Below are positions 1-6,599 of a DNA stretch of 11,626 bases, one piece after another. This DNA is from Candidatus Latescibacterota bacterium. Its GTDB lineage: Bacteria > Latescibacterota > UBA2968 > UBA8231. The stretch lies in the NCBI GenBank assembly GCA_022825185.1, contig JAJDYK010000265.1, forward strand, positions 1-11,626. Direction: 5' to 3'. The notes beneath the pieces are model-generated. The model was not told the DNA's origin, searched no databases, and worked only from the letters and a program-made list of their open reading frames with translations. Numbering within the stretch: position 1 is the first letter of the stretch; every line of letters begins with the position of its first letter. Made by a program: the position numbers and the translations under genes.

Positions 1-1330
1 CTGGTTGGCCGTAGGTGCGGATGAGGTTTTGCAAGAAGACGCGGTGGGCGTAGCCGGGCTGGTTGATGATGCCGTCTTGAAAGGGCGACGCGCTGGCCAA
101 GACGAATAGCTGCCCTTGCCAAGGATCGTCCGGCTTGAGCAGGACCAGCAAATTTTGTTTGGGCACTGGTAGGCCGCCAGCTAAGTCGGCGTCGGTGAAG
201 GGGCCGGTGGGTAGGGGCAGGACGCGAGGGCTTTCAGTGGTGGTGCCGACGATTTCCGCGTGGAAGCCCTTGGCTTGGACGGCCTGCGGATCGACTTCGA
301 GCGCGCTAGCGGCGACGAAGTTAAGCCCGCCGCGGCCTGGTGCGGCAAAGCTCTTCATGTTGTAAAAAGCGGGCAGCACCCGGAGGTGAAAGGGCGCGAC
401 GATTTCGCCCATGTCGAGGATGACCGGCCCGGTGTTTTTATCGACGAGCAGGTCCGGTACCGGCCGGAGGCCAAAGGGCTGGAGCAGTTGACCCCAAGCA
501 GGCGGCGCGTGGTGTACCCAATAGGAGATTGCGTCCTCCTGTGGGGAGTAGCCGATCTGGTAGGTGCTACCGGCGAGCACTGCACTGCGGCCGGATTCTA
601 AGAAGGCAAGCAACTGCCGCACGTGCTCGGGTGTGACGACTTCGGGCTGGACCCAGAACAGCACGTCGATTTCCGGGGGGATGGTGGGATTGCTATTGAG
701 GTCTAGTTCGACGACTGGTCCGGCCTCGTTGAGAAAGGCCGCCAAAAGCTGGAAGGGCGGCGGTGCCGAAACGCCAAAGGTCGGTTGCGGCGGCGCGCGT
801 CCGGCCTGTAGTTGGGCTATGACGTACTCTTCTAGATAAGGTAGGTGCTCAGGTTCTATGCTTTGGACGAGGATTTCGGGTGCGTCGGCGCGCGCGATTA
901 CTAGCGAGGACCAGATTTTTTGCTCGGAATGCTCGTCGTGTAACACCCGCCGCACGCTGAAGGAGGAGGCCTTTTTGCTAGCGGCATAGCCGATGCCAGC
1001 GCGCCCGCTTTGATCTGGGTCGATGACCCGATAGTCGATGCGGTTGGGTGCTTGGTCGCGCAGCGCCGATAGGAGCCGGCGGACTTGGGGCGCGAGTTCT
1101 TTGAGGTGCGCCGGCATGTTTTCGCGGGCGGTGGCGAAGTAGGTGATGGAGAGCGGGGTTTCTAAGGAGCGGAGATAGCGCTCGGTCGCCGGTGCGAGCG
1201 TGGCGATGTCGTCCCCTGCTAGGTCTAAGGTCCAACTTCCCGTCAGGTTCAGGAGGCGGCTGGCGTACGCGACGATGCCCAACAGCAGCGCGAAAGCCAG
1301 CGCAATTTGGAGCAAGAAGTGCCGCTTCAA
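1..1330 (-). CDS. GldG-like ABC transporter auxiliary protein (partial, 3' end outside window)
   Basis: Translating the minus strand from a TTG at 1330-1328 gives an open frame of 443 codons that reaches the window edge with no stop. It begins MKRHFLLQIALAFALLLG, a positively charged start followed by one membrane segment (about residues 6-26), then a large, mostly soluble and presumably periplasmic part. Around residues 220-255 the stretch IDVLFWVQPEVVTPEHV followed by a FLESGRSAVLAG-like segment resembles the ABC_transp_aux / GldG domain (in the family: a 'vLvvvqP' strand, then a helix ending in a Gly-rich turn). The TTG start overlaps the permease stop as TTGA, which implies translational coupling. 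No ATG or GTG lies between that overlap and the membrane segment, so TTG is the best start. Family assignment rests on gene order and domain pattern. GldG-like proteins accompany ABC-2 exporters, and the substrate is unknown. Confidence 0.82.
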   Translation of the reverse strand, partial: MKRHFLLQIALAFALLLGIVAYASRLLNLTGSWTLDLAGDDIATLAPATERYLRSLETPLSITYFATARENMPAHLKELAPQVRRLLSALRDQAPNRIDYRVIDPDQSGRAGIGYAASKKASSFSVRRVLHDEHSEQKIWSSLVIARADAPEILVQSIEPEHLPYLEEYVIAQLQAGRAPPQPTFGVSAPPPFQLLAAFLNEAGPVVELDLNSNPTIPPEIDVLFWVQPEVVTPEHVRQLLAFLESGRSAVLAGSTYQIGYSPQEDAISYWVHHAPPAWGQLLQPFGLRPVPDLLVDKNTGPVILDMGEIVAPFHLRVLPAFYNMKSFAAPGRGGLNFVAASALEVDPQAVQAKGFHAEIVGTTTESPRVLPLPTGPFTDADLAGGLPVPKQNLLVLLKPDDPWQGQLFVLASASPFQDGIINQPGYAHRVFLQNLIRTYGQP

Positions 1331-2094
1331 TACTTGGACCGTTGGAGGCTCAGATAGTTCATTGAGACGAAAAAGCCGCTCATCAATGCGAAGTACAGCA
1401 GGTCGGCAAGGGCGATTACGCCGTGGCCAAAAGCCTCGTAGTGAGGCAGCACCGATATGGTCTCGTATAGCCACGTGCCGAGCTGATAGGCTGGCGCTAG
1501 TCCGTCGAGGACTTCGACGACCTTTTCGTGCCCGCTGAGCACGAAGAAGAAGCCGAAGAGCGCGGCGAGCACAAAAGCCACGATCTGGTCGCGGGTCAGG
1601 CCGGAGGCAAACAGGCCGAAGGACAGGAAGAAAGCACCCAACAGCAGCGCGCCGAGATAGCTCGCACAGATGCGCCCGAGATCGGGATCGCCGAGGAAGA
1701 GGAGCATCAGCACGATGGGCAAGCTACCGGCGAGGACGATGGCGTAGAAGCAGAGGGCCGCGAGATACTTGCCCAGCACGACCTGCAAGGAGTGCAGCGG
1801 CAGGGTCATCAGCAGCTCGAAGGTATGCTGGGCGCGTTCTTCGGCCCAAGCTCGCATGGTAATGGCTGGGACGAAGGGGATCAGCAGGAAGGGCAGGGCG
1901 GTGAAGTACGGCCCCATATCTACGACCCCGTCGAGAAAAAAGGAGTTCATAAAGGTGGTGCAAGACAGCACCAAGAAGACCGCGGCGTACGCATAGGCAA
2001 TGGGCGAGTCGAAGTACGACTCTAGCTCGCGGTCGAAGACAATGCGCGCGCCGCGCAGGCACTCGGCAGTAGAAAGGCGTTGCGCGTCAGACAT
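1327..2094 (-). CDS. ABC-2 type transporter permease (GldF/NosY-like)
   Basis: The 255-residue protein has about six hydrophobic segments (roughly residues 31-54, 62-80, 105-134, 143-165, 170-187 and 222-246). The sequence PAITMRAWAEERAQHTFELL (residues 76-95) matches the conserved loop of GldF/NosY-type ABC-2 permeases, where a membrane segment is followed by 'R..aEEr..gT.E.Ll..P'. It would form the membrane channel of an exporter with the ATPase encoded just upstream. Its ATG lies inside the end of the ATPase gene (8-base overlap, ATGTCTGA). Its stop TGA is shared with the TTG start of the GldG-like gene. Such overlaps indicate one operon with coupled translation. The transported substrate cannot be read from the sequence. 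Confidence 0.92.
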   Translation of the reverse strand: MSDAQRLSTAECLRGARIVFDRELESYFDSPIAYAYAAVFLVLSCTTFMNSFFLDGVVDMGPYFTALPFLLIPFVPAITMRAWAEERAQHTFELLMTLPLHSLQVVLGKYLAALCFYAIVLAGSLPIVLMLLFLGDPDLGRICASYLGALLLGAFFLSFGLFASGLTRDQIVAFVLAALFGFFFVLSGHEKVVEVLDGLAPAYQLGTWLYETISVLPHYEAFGHGVIALADLLYFALMSGFFVSMNYLSLQRSKY

Positions 2095-2875
2095 GGGCAG
2101 GGGTTGACTTCGGCGAGGCTTCGACGGTGAGCTCAGCCGAACCGCTCAGTCGAGTCGTGGTGCGGACTAGGTGGGCGAAGACGGCTTCGAGACCGGCTCC
2201 GGGGATGCCGGCGTCGTCGGCCAATTGTTCGGCGCGGCCATCGCCGAGCAAGCGCCCTTGGTGAATGATCAACACGCGGTCGGCAATGGCTTCGACGTCG
2301 CCGATGATGTGGGTGCTAAAGAGAATCGCTCGATCTGGACTGAGCGCGCGCAAGGTGTCGCGAAAGGCCAATACCTGCAAGGGATCGAAGCCGTGCGTTG
2401 GCTCGTCGAGGAGTAGGACCGGCGGATCGTGGACCATGGCGGTAGCTAGGCCGATGCGCTGGCGGAACCCGGTGGAGCACTCCTTGACGCGCTGGGTGAG
2501 CACGTCTTCGATCCCGCAGAGTTCGACCGCGCGCGCCAGACCCTGCTGCAAGGCATCGCCTTCGAGTCCGCGGGCCCGGGCGATGAAGCGGAGGAATTTA
2601 TCGACGCGCATTTCTTGGTAGAGCGGGGTGTCGCCCGACAAGTAGCCAATGCGGCGGCGCACGGCGAGCGGATGTTCCACCACGTCGAGTCCGTCGATGG
2701 AGATGGTGCCGGCCGTGGGGTGGATAAAGGTGGAGAGCATCTTGAGCATGGTGCTCTTGCCAGCTCCATTGGGGCCGACGAAGCCGACGATCTCGCCTTG
2801 GTCAACGGCAAAGCTGACTTCGTCAACTGCGGTCAAAAGGCCGTAGCGGCGGGTAGCGGATTCTACGCGGATCAT
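2087..2875 (-). CDS. ABC transporter ATP-binding protein (GldA/NosF-like)
   Basis: The 262-residue protein has a full nucleotide-binding domain: Walker A GPNGAGKST at residues 34-42, signature STGFRQRIGLA at 134-144, Walker B VLLLDEPT at 153-160, a D-loop variant GFDP at 162-165 and the switch histidine in STHI (H189). The usual Q-loop glutamine is not obvious: the position after GYL reads SGDTPLY. GldA-like relatives also often lack a clear Q here. The signature STGFRQR, in place of LSGGQ, is typical of exporters paired with ABC-2 permeases. The last 25 or so residues are an unconserved tail. The gene starts 12 bases after the lipoprotein stop and overlaps the permease start by 8 bases. It should power the exporter at the inner membrane. 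Confidence 0.95.
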   Translation of the reverse strand: MIRVESATRRYGLLTAVDEVSFAVDQGEIVGFVGPNGAGKSTMLKMLSTFIHPTAGTISIDGLDVVEHPLAVRRRIGYLSGDTPLYQEMRVDKFLRFIARARGLEGDALQQGLARAVELCGIEDVLTQRVKECSTGFRQRIGLATAMVHDPPVLLLDEPTHGFDPLQVLAFRDTLRALSPDRAILFSTHIIGDVEAIADRVLIIHQGRLLGDGRAEQLADDAGIPGAGLEAVFAHLVRTTTRLSGSAELTVEASPKSTPAHV

Positions 2876-2887
2876 GTGCGGGTGTAG

Positions 2888-3301
2888 CTACTCCTTGAAT
2901 ACGCCGCAGCGGAGCATAGAAGCGCCGAAGTAGGGATTGGCGATTTGGGGTTGGTCTTTCTGCACCCAGTGCGCTCCTTTGTCGCCGTCGGCCATTGGGC
3001 AGTACGCGACGACGTAGCCCTCGGGGATTTGGCCCTTCCGCACTTGTTCGGACAGCGGCTTGAACGCAACGCGCACTGCGGCAATATCGGCGGCGCTTGC
3101 AGCTTTTTCCGCTAAGGGCTTGAGCGTTGGGCTGGCGCTTTGGACTAATCCTTGCAGGGCTTGACGCGCCTGGTCTAGATCGTCGGAGGCTAGGGCTTCT
3201 TGGGCTGCGACGTAGTGGGTCAATGCTGGGGGGGCCGGATCGGACGAACCACAGGCCGAGATTGTGACCGCGATAAAAAATAAAAAAGGCAAGCAGCGCA
3301 T
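2888..3301 (-). CDS. Lipoprotein with DUF3347-type (CusB-tail-like) putative metal-binding domain
   Basis: The 137-residue protein starts with a lipoprotein signal: a hydrophobic run then the lipobox ISA-C with the lipidated Cys at residue 17, followed by GSSD. The mature part has a helical region (about 28-90) containing RVAFKPLSEQV. A conserved end follows with YCPMADGDKGAHW (100-112), NPYFG (122-126) and MLRCG (129-133). This matches the DUF3347 pattern ('F..lS', 'yCPMa...ga.Wl', 'NPYfG..ML.CG'), which also occurs at the C-terminus of some CusB-type metal-efflux adaptors. C101, M103, H111, M129 and C132 are candidate soft-metal ligands. The ATG has a strong AAGGAGG site at 3316-3310, 8 bases away. 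It is the first gene of the ABC operon, 12 bases before the ATPase. A copper-related role is inference. Confidence 0.85.
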   Translation of the reverse strand: MRCLPFLFFIAVTISACGSSDPAPPALTHYVAAQEALASDDLDQARQALQGLVQSASPTLKPLAEKAASAADIAAVRVAFKPLSEQVRKGQIPEGYVVAYCPMADGDKGAHWVQKDQPQIANPYFGASMLRCGVFKE

Positions 3302-3447
3302 GGGAGATTCCTCCTTGCGGAAAAGGGGGTATCAGAAATTGCGTTGAACCTGTATTTCGCGCAATCGGTGCCGTTGGATTCCTCGCGTCAAGGTCGGGCG
3401 CGCATTGGCGGGGGATCGTATATTTTCCTTCATAAAGGAGCAAAATC
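3302..3447. promoter_or_regulatory. Divergent intergenic region between lipoprotein operon and TrpD-like gene
   Basis: These 146 bases separate two divergently transcribed genes and should hold both promoters. Visible signals are the AAGGAGG site for the lipoprotein (3310-3316, minus strand), an AAAGGAG site for the plus-strand gene (3434-3440), a -10-like TATATT at 3419-3424 (plus) without a convincing -35, and a TTGACG -35-like hexamer on the minus strand at 3391-3386 without a good -10. A weak inverted repeat ATTGCG/CGCAAT lies at 3338-3343 and 3360-3365. None of the promoter parts is complete enough to be called on its own. Confidence 0.4.
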
Positions 3448-4884
3448 GTGTCTGAAGCCGATCCCTATCCCGGCCCCAATGAGGAAGTGCTGGAGGCGCA
3501 AGCGCGCGTCTGTACCGGGCCACACCAGAGCCGTCCGCTGGGCAAAAAAGAGGGCGACCCAGATCCTAAGCGGATTCTCGAACTGATTCTCGCTTCGCTC
3601 AAGGGGGATTTACCTCGCGCAGAGCAGGTTTCTCCAGCCCAGATAGGCGCGTTTTTCGCGGCGATGTCCATCCGCCGCACCTTCGGCGCGCAGACTGGTT
3701 GGAGCGTGGCAGAGGTTGAAGCGTTTGACCGCTATGGGGACGCGCTCGGCGAGATGCCCGAGGATTTGCGCTTCTTGCTGGGGATGGCACCTGATTTTGC
3801 TGGTTGCGATGCGGGCGAAGCGCGGACGGCTGAAGCGCTGCGTCCGGTTTTGCAGGGCGGGCACTTGAGCTACGAGGAAGTGCGCGGTGCGCTTGAGGCT
3901 ATGTTAGCGGGCGAAGTGCGTCCCTCGCTGATGGCTGCGTTCTTGATCGGTCAGCGAATGAACATCGAAAATGAGGAAGAAGTTCGCGCTCATCTCGACG
4001 CCGTGCTGCCCTCAGAGCAGGTGTCTGCGCTGCAAGTGGAGGCGCTGACGCATTTTGGCCAGCCTTTTGACGGCGCGGCGCGCTATTTTCGCCCGACGCT
4101 TTTCGTCGCTGCTGTGCGCGCGGCCTTGGGCCGGGCGACTGTGCTACACGGCGTCGCTGAAATGCCGCCCAAGCGCGGAGTTACTGAGGAAAAGGTGCTA
4201 GCGGCCTTGGGGGCGCGAGTTGATCTGCCGCTGGCGGAGGCGGCTCGTTGCATTGAAGACCCGGCCGTTGGGTTCGCATACGTGAGTCAGCGCGAGTACG
4301 CTCCTCGCGCGTACGCGTTGCGCCATTTGCGCACTCACATTGCCAAACGTCCGCCTTGGGCTACCACCGAGAAGGCACAGCAGTTGTTTGCTGGCGCAGC
4401 TTGGAACGGCATGATCGCGGGTTTTTATCACACCGGCTACGAGGACAAGCTGTTGGGGTTGATGGAGACGCGCGGATTGGACGCGGGGCTGGTGATCAAG
4501 GGCGAAGAGGGGAGCAGCCATTACGGATTGCGACTGGGGAAGCCCTCGGACGCGCGGCGCAAGGCGATTAATTACGTGCAGGGATTCCGCCGCGTCGATG
4601 GTGCACTGACGACAGTTGCCTGCGATGTGGACCCGGAGGAATACGGTTTTTGCTACGAGCAAAGTCCGCGTCCTGCGGAGGTGAGTGCGCGGGCTTTTGC
4701 CGATATGGGGCTGGCGGCACTCAAGGGCGAACGGGGGCCTGTTTACGATCGCATAGTACTCAACGTCGGTCTGACCGACTACTATCTAGGTCTAAGTGCG
4801 AGTGCGGAAGAGGGGTTGGCCGAGGCGCGGGAGGCCATCGACAGCGGCCGGGCGCTGGCGCATCTGGAGCGCTACATCAATTAG
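3448..4884 (+). CDS. Anthranilate phosphoribosyltransferase-like (glycosyltransferase family 3 fold) protein
   Basis: The 478-residue protein starts at GTG with AAAGGAG at 3434-3440, 7 bases upstream. From about residue 130 it has the helical N-domain pattern of TrpD-type enzymes (VRGALEAMLAGEVRPSLMAA, with FLIGQRM just after). It then has FDGAARYFRP, VLHGVAEMPPKRGVTEEKVL (the counterpart of the TrpD KHG region) and GLVIKGEEGSSHYGLRLGKP, which sits where TrpD has its HG..G.DE loop. The canonical TrpD motifs GTGGD and KHGNR are absent, and the protein is over 100 residues longer than TrpD (about 340). It is therefore more likely a paralogue with another substrate than the tryptophan enzyme. 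No trp genes are nearby. I recall similar TrpD-like paralogues in cyanobacteria, but I could not check this. It stands alone on its strand, and its last codons lie in a tandem repeat. Confidence 0.75.
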   Translation: MSEADPYPGPNEEVLEAQARVCTGPHQSRPLGKKEGDPDPKRILELILASLKGDLPRAEQVSPAQIGAFFAAMSIRRTFGAQTGWSVAEVEAFDRYGDALGEMPEDLRFLLGMAPDFAGCDAGEARTAEALRPVLQGGHLSYEEVRGALEAMLAGEVRPSLMAAFLIGQRMNIENEEEVRAHLDAVLPSEQVSALQVEALTHFGQPFDGAARYFRPTLFVAAVRAALGRATVLHGVAEMPPKRGVTEEKVLAALGARVDLPLAEAARCIEDPAVGFAYVSQREYAPRAYALRHLRTHIAKRPPWATTEKAQQLFAGAAWNGMIAGFYHTGYEDKLLGLMETRGLDAGLVIKGEEGSSHYGLRLGKPSDARRKAINYVQGFRRVDGALTTVACDVDPEEYGFCYEQSPRPAEVSARAFADMGLAALKGERGPVYDRIVLNVGLTDYYLGLSASAEEGLAEAREAIDSGRALAHLERYIN

Positions 4885-4910
4885 GAATTAGGAATTAGGA
4901 ATTAGGAATT
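4879..4910. repeat. Heptanucleotide tandem repeat (AATTAGG, about 4.6 copies)
   Basis: Four full units of AATTAGG plus AATT run without mismatch over 32 bases. The first unit supplies the last Asn codon and the TAG stop of the TrpD-like gene, so the repeat begins inside the coding sequence. The AT-rich unit contrasts with the GC-rich surroundings. It resembles the short tandemly repeated heptamers known from cyanobacteria and other bacteria, and may vary in copy number by replication slippage. Confidence 0.95.
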
Positions 4911-5117
4911 TTGTGGCGCTCTTGTCGTGTTATGTCCGACGGTCGCAGGCGGCCAAATCGTCGCGTCGGTCTGCCCGGTATCCAAATAGGCGTGGATTGA
5001 GCCGACTGAGCGGCGGATGGCGTCCATGATCGGCTCGGAGTAGGCGGCGAAGGCTGCGGGCGTAATTTCCCGTGGCCTCGTTTCGCTGTCGGCTTCCGTC
5101 TGTGCGCCCTCCCCACA
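4902..5117 (-). pseudogene. Remnant of a Nudix gene 3' end (duplicate of 5939-6083)
   Basis: On the minus strand this frame reads TEADSETRPRE, then continues through EITPAAFAAYSEPIMDAIRR to DATIWPPAT. It corresponds to the last 48 or so residues of the intact Nudix protein encoded at 5936-6592. The core 4941-5085 aligns without gaps to 5939-6083, with about 15 mismatches in 145 bases by my count. Changes fall in 12 codons, 7 of them synonymous. The copy lacks the Nudix box and any start: an in-frame TGA (5120-5118) closes the frame just upstream. The original stop is also lost (ACC TGA became ACC GTC), and the frame runs on to a TAA at 4904-4902 in the heptamer repeat. It is a broken 3' fragment, not a gene. 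Confidence 0.88.
4941..5085 (-). repeat. Left copy of 145-bp direct repeat
   Basis: This is the partner of 5939-6083. Both copies begin GGTCGCAGGCGGCCA on the plus strand. Weaker similarity continues for about a dozen bases beyond 5085, where the encoded residues still match in part. The left copy carries no functional gene. Confidence 0.9.
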
Positions 5118-5133
5118 TCAGGAGGGGGTTTTT
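5107..5133 (+). terminator. Possible intrinsic terminator between convergent genes
   Basis: On the plus strand CCCTCC (5107-5112) can pair with GGAGGG (5121-5126) around an 8-base loop, followed two bases later by TTTTT (5129-5133). It would stop transcription coming from the TrpD-like gene before it enters the convergent HEPN gene, whose stop codon overlaps the T-run. The stem is short, so this is tentative. Confidence 0.42.
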
Positions 5134-5557
5134 ATTGGTCAAAAAGCGTTGGCTCCAACGCCATCAGGTAGGTGCGGCAAGCTCGGCGAATGGCTTGGGC
5201 AATGTCCAGTGAACGCCGGCCTTGAGGCTCGTTCACAACTTCGACCGTCTCGACTGGATAACGGCTGGCAACAGCAAATGTCGTCAGCCAGCGCAATGCA
5301 TCCCGTTGTCCTTGGATTTGGGAAATCCACTGGCCAACCATGCCCAGCAGATGTTCTAGATCGTGAGTACGCGGAACTGGCTGGGCATGGAACACCAGAA
5401 CGGCTTTGAGATACTTTTCGGCCGCCTGTTGACTGTGGAAACAGATCGTATCCCAAGGGATTTCCTGGGCCGCCAGATTATTCCTGACGTTTAGCAGGTC
5501 GTTTTCAGCCCGGCTGATCCACTGTCGCACCAAGATTTTTTGCGGGGTTTCGCTCAT
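5132..5557 (-). CDS. HEPN domain protein (putative toxin of MNT/HEPN pair)
   Basis: With the ATG at 5557-5555 (MSETPQ) the product is 141 residues, the usual size for the HEPN family (PF05168 type). Hallmarks are WISRAENDLLNVRNNL (13-28), CFHSQQAAEKYLKAVL (39-54), THDLEHLL (64-71) and ASRYP (97-101). HEPN proteins paired with a minimal nucleotidyltransferase are typically RNases held in check by the partner. In this sequence the only R-x(4-6)-H-like string is RTHDLEH (63-69), in the HdL region rather than in the last helix where the canonical HepT motif lies, so RNase activity is uncertain. The gene overlaps the 3' end of the MNT gene by 53 bases. An upstream in-frame extension to 5803 would lie inside the MNT gene and lacks HEPN character, so I reject it. 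Confidence 0.9.
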   Translation of the reverse strand: MSETPQKILVRQWISRAENDLLNVRNNLAAQEIPWDTICFHSQQAAEKYLKAVLVFHAQPVPRTHDLEHLLGMVGQWISQIQGQRDALRWLTTFAVASRYPVETVEVVNEPQGRRSLDIAQAIRRACRTYLMALEPTLFDQ

Positions 5558-5879
5558 ATAACGTGGTGCCCTCGGCCAATATCTGAGACGCAAAAGAAGA
5601 CGGGGTTTGTTGCCAATAGTCCAGTTCGGTGGGAGTGTACACGACAATATCCAAGGGACAATTAATGTCGGCGAGCAGACGTCGCGTCTCAAGGGCGCGT
5701 TCCAACGGGGGCAAATCCGTCTGCCAGACCACGAGTAAATCCAAATCGCTGTCCCATTGGCCATGCCCGGTAGCATGAGAGCCGAATAGAACGATCCGCT
5801 CAAAGGGATGGGCGCGGACGAGGGTTTCGACGACGAGGGCGAGCGTTTGGTTGATCTTTTTGGTTGTCTCTTTGGTCAT
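5505..5879 (-). CDS. Minimal nucleotidyltransferase (MNT, MntA-like; putative antitoxin)
   Basis: The start at 5879 (MTKETTKK) gives 124 residues. The fold signature is GS-x10-DxD: GSHATGHGQWDSDLD at residues 33-47, with a third acidic residue in PLDIVV (D77). This matches the MntA-type pattern of nucleotidyltransferase-fold antitoxins, some of which AMPylate their HEPN partner. Alternative starts exist at ATG 5906 and TTG 5915; none has a clear Shine-Dalgarno site, and the MTKE start best fits family length. The gene precedes and overlaps HEPN, the reverse of the HepT-then-MntA order of the best-studied pair. By my counts two sequence lines here have about 52-55% GC, lower than the flanks, which fits acquired DNA. 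Confidence 0.88.
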   Translation of the reverse strand: MTKETTKKINQTLALVVETLVRAHPFERIVLFGSHATGHGQWDSDLDLLVVWQTDLPPLERALETRRLLADINCPLDIVVYTPTELDYWQQTPSSFASQILAEGTTLYERNPAKNLGATVDQPG

Positions 5880-5935
5880 TTTGTGGAATGTAAAAAATTG
5901 ACGCATCAAATACAAAAGCTCGTAGGGCTAGGGCC

Positions 5936-6592
5936 TCAGGTCGCAGGCGGCCAGATAGTCGCGTCGATCTGTCCGGTATCGAGATAGGCGCGGATCGCGC
6001 TAGCCGAGCGGCGGATGGCGTCCATGATCGGTTCGGAGTAGGCGGCGAAGGCTGCGGGGGTAATTTCCCGTGGCCTCGTTTCGTTTGGGGCCTCCTTGTA
6101 GCGAGCTTGGCCTTGGATTGACGCAGTTCGTCCGCAGACTAAGGCGGCGAAATCGTCGAGCCCGACTTCGACGAAAGCTCCCACTTCTTCGTTGAATATG
6201 GTTTCCCCCAATGAGATAGGCCGCGTGCAGAGGTAGAAAAACTGCATGGCAGAGCGCCCGGTGTCTTGGAGAGGTTGCTGACCGAGGAAGACCAATTCGG
6301 CGGGCGTCAGTGCGATGCCGACTTCTTCGGCGAATTCGCGGTGTGCTGCTGCTGTGGGCGTTTCTCCGGCCCGGATGTGGCCGCCGGCTGGCGCGTCGAG
6401 GCTGCCGAGATAGGGGTCGCCGGGGCGCGAGCGCGTCTGCAATAGGGTGCGGGCGACGCCGGAGGACGTGCGCCAAGCCGCCCAGACGAAGACCAAGCCG
6501 ACGCGGTCGCCGTCGCGGTAGGCGGCAGTGCGCTCCTTGGCACCGATGGATTGTCCTTGTCCATCGAAGAGCGCGATGAGTTCGTCGGGCAT
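5936..6592 (-). CDS. Nudix hydrolase
   Basis: The 218-residue protein contains a complete Nudix box at residues 71-93: G71, E77, then R85-E86, E89-E90 and G92, fitting GX5EX7REUXEEXGU. These glutamates bind the metal that catalyses cleavage of a nucleoside-diphosphate-linked substrate. The N-terminus (IALFDGQGQSIGAKERTAAY) resembles Nudix enzymes with an N-terminal 'fD..g..iG...R' segment. The exact substrate cannot be told. The ATG at 6592 lies 7 bases after the rhomboid stop with no clear Shine-Dalgarno site, so it is probably expressed by coupling as the last gene of the operon. A longer version starting further upstream would run inside the rhomboid gene and is unlikely. Its last 48 or so codons are duplicated at 4941-5085. 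Confidence 0.92.
   Translation of the reverse strand: MPDELIALFDGQGQSIGAKERTAAYRDGDRVGLVFVWAAWRTSSGVARTLLQTRSRPGDPYLGSLDAPAGGHIRAGETPTAAAHREFAEEVGIALTPAELVFLGQQPLQDTGRSAMQFFYLCTRPISLGETIFNEEVGAFVEVGLDDFAALVCGRTASIQGQARYKEAPNETRPREITPAAFAAYSEPIMDAIRRSASAIRAYLDTGQIDATIWPPAT
5939..6083 (-). repeat. Right copy of 145-bp direct repeat (Nudix gene 3' end)
   Basis: This segment matches 4941-5085 without gaps, about 90% identical by hand count, in the same orientation. It forms the end of the intact Nudix gene. The two copies bracket the MNT/HEPN genes. Confidence 0.9.
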
Positions 6593-6599
6593 GAAGCGG

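Noticed and set aside
1528..2025. 165-codon open frame on the plus strand
   Set aside because: It is antisense to the ABC permease, whose membrane segments and GldF-like loop are convincing. The Glu/Gln/Gly-rich translation is what a GC-rich shadow frame gives.
3338..3365. Inverted repeat ATTGCG/CGCAAT as an operator
   Set aside because: The arms are only 6 bases, separated by 16, and no regulator gene is nearby; it could be chance.
4879..4910. CRISPR-like array
   Set aside because: The unit is only 7 bases with no spacers and no cas genes; it is a simple tandem repeat.
4895..5142. Two overlapping 70-73-codon minus-strand open frames
   Set aside because: They are in the wrong frames. The frame that matches the Nudix C-terminus is the third one, and it has no start.
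5558..5803. Upstream extension of the HEPN gene to 223 residues
   Set aside because: The added 82 residues lie within the MNT gene in another frame and have no domain character; the ATG at 5557 gives a normal-length HEPN protein.
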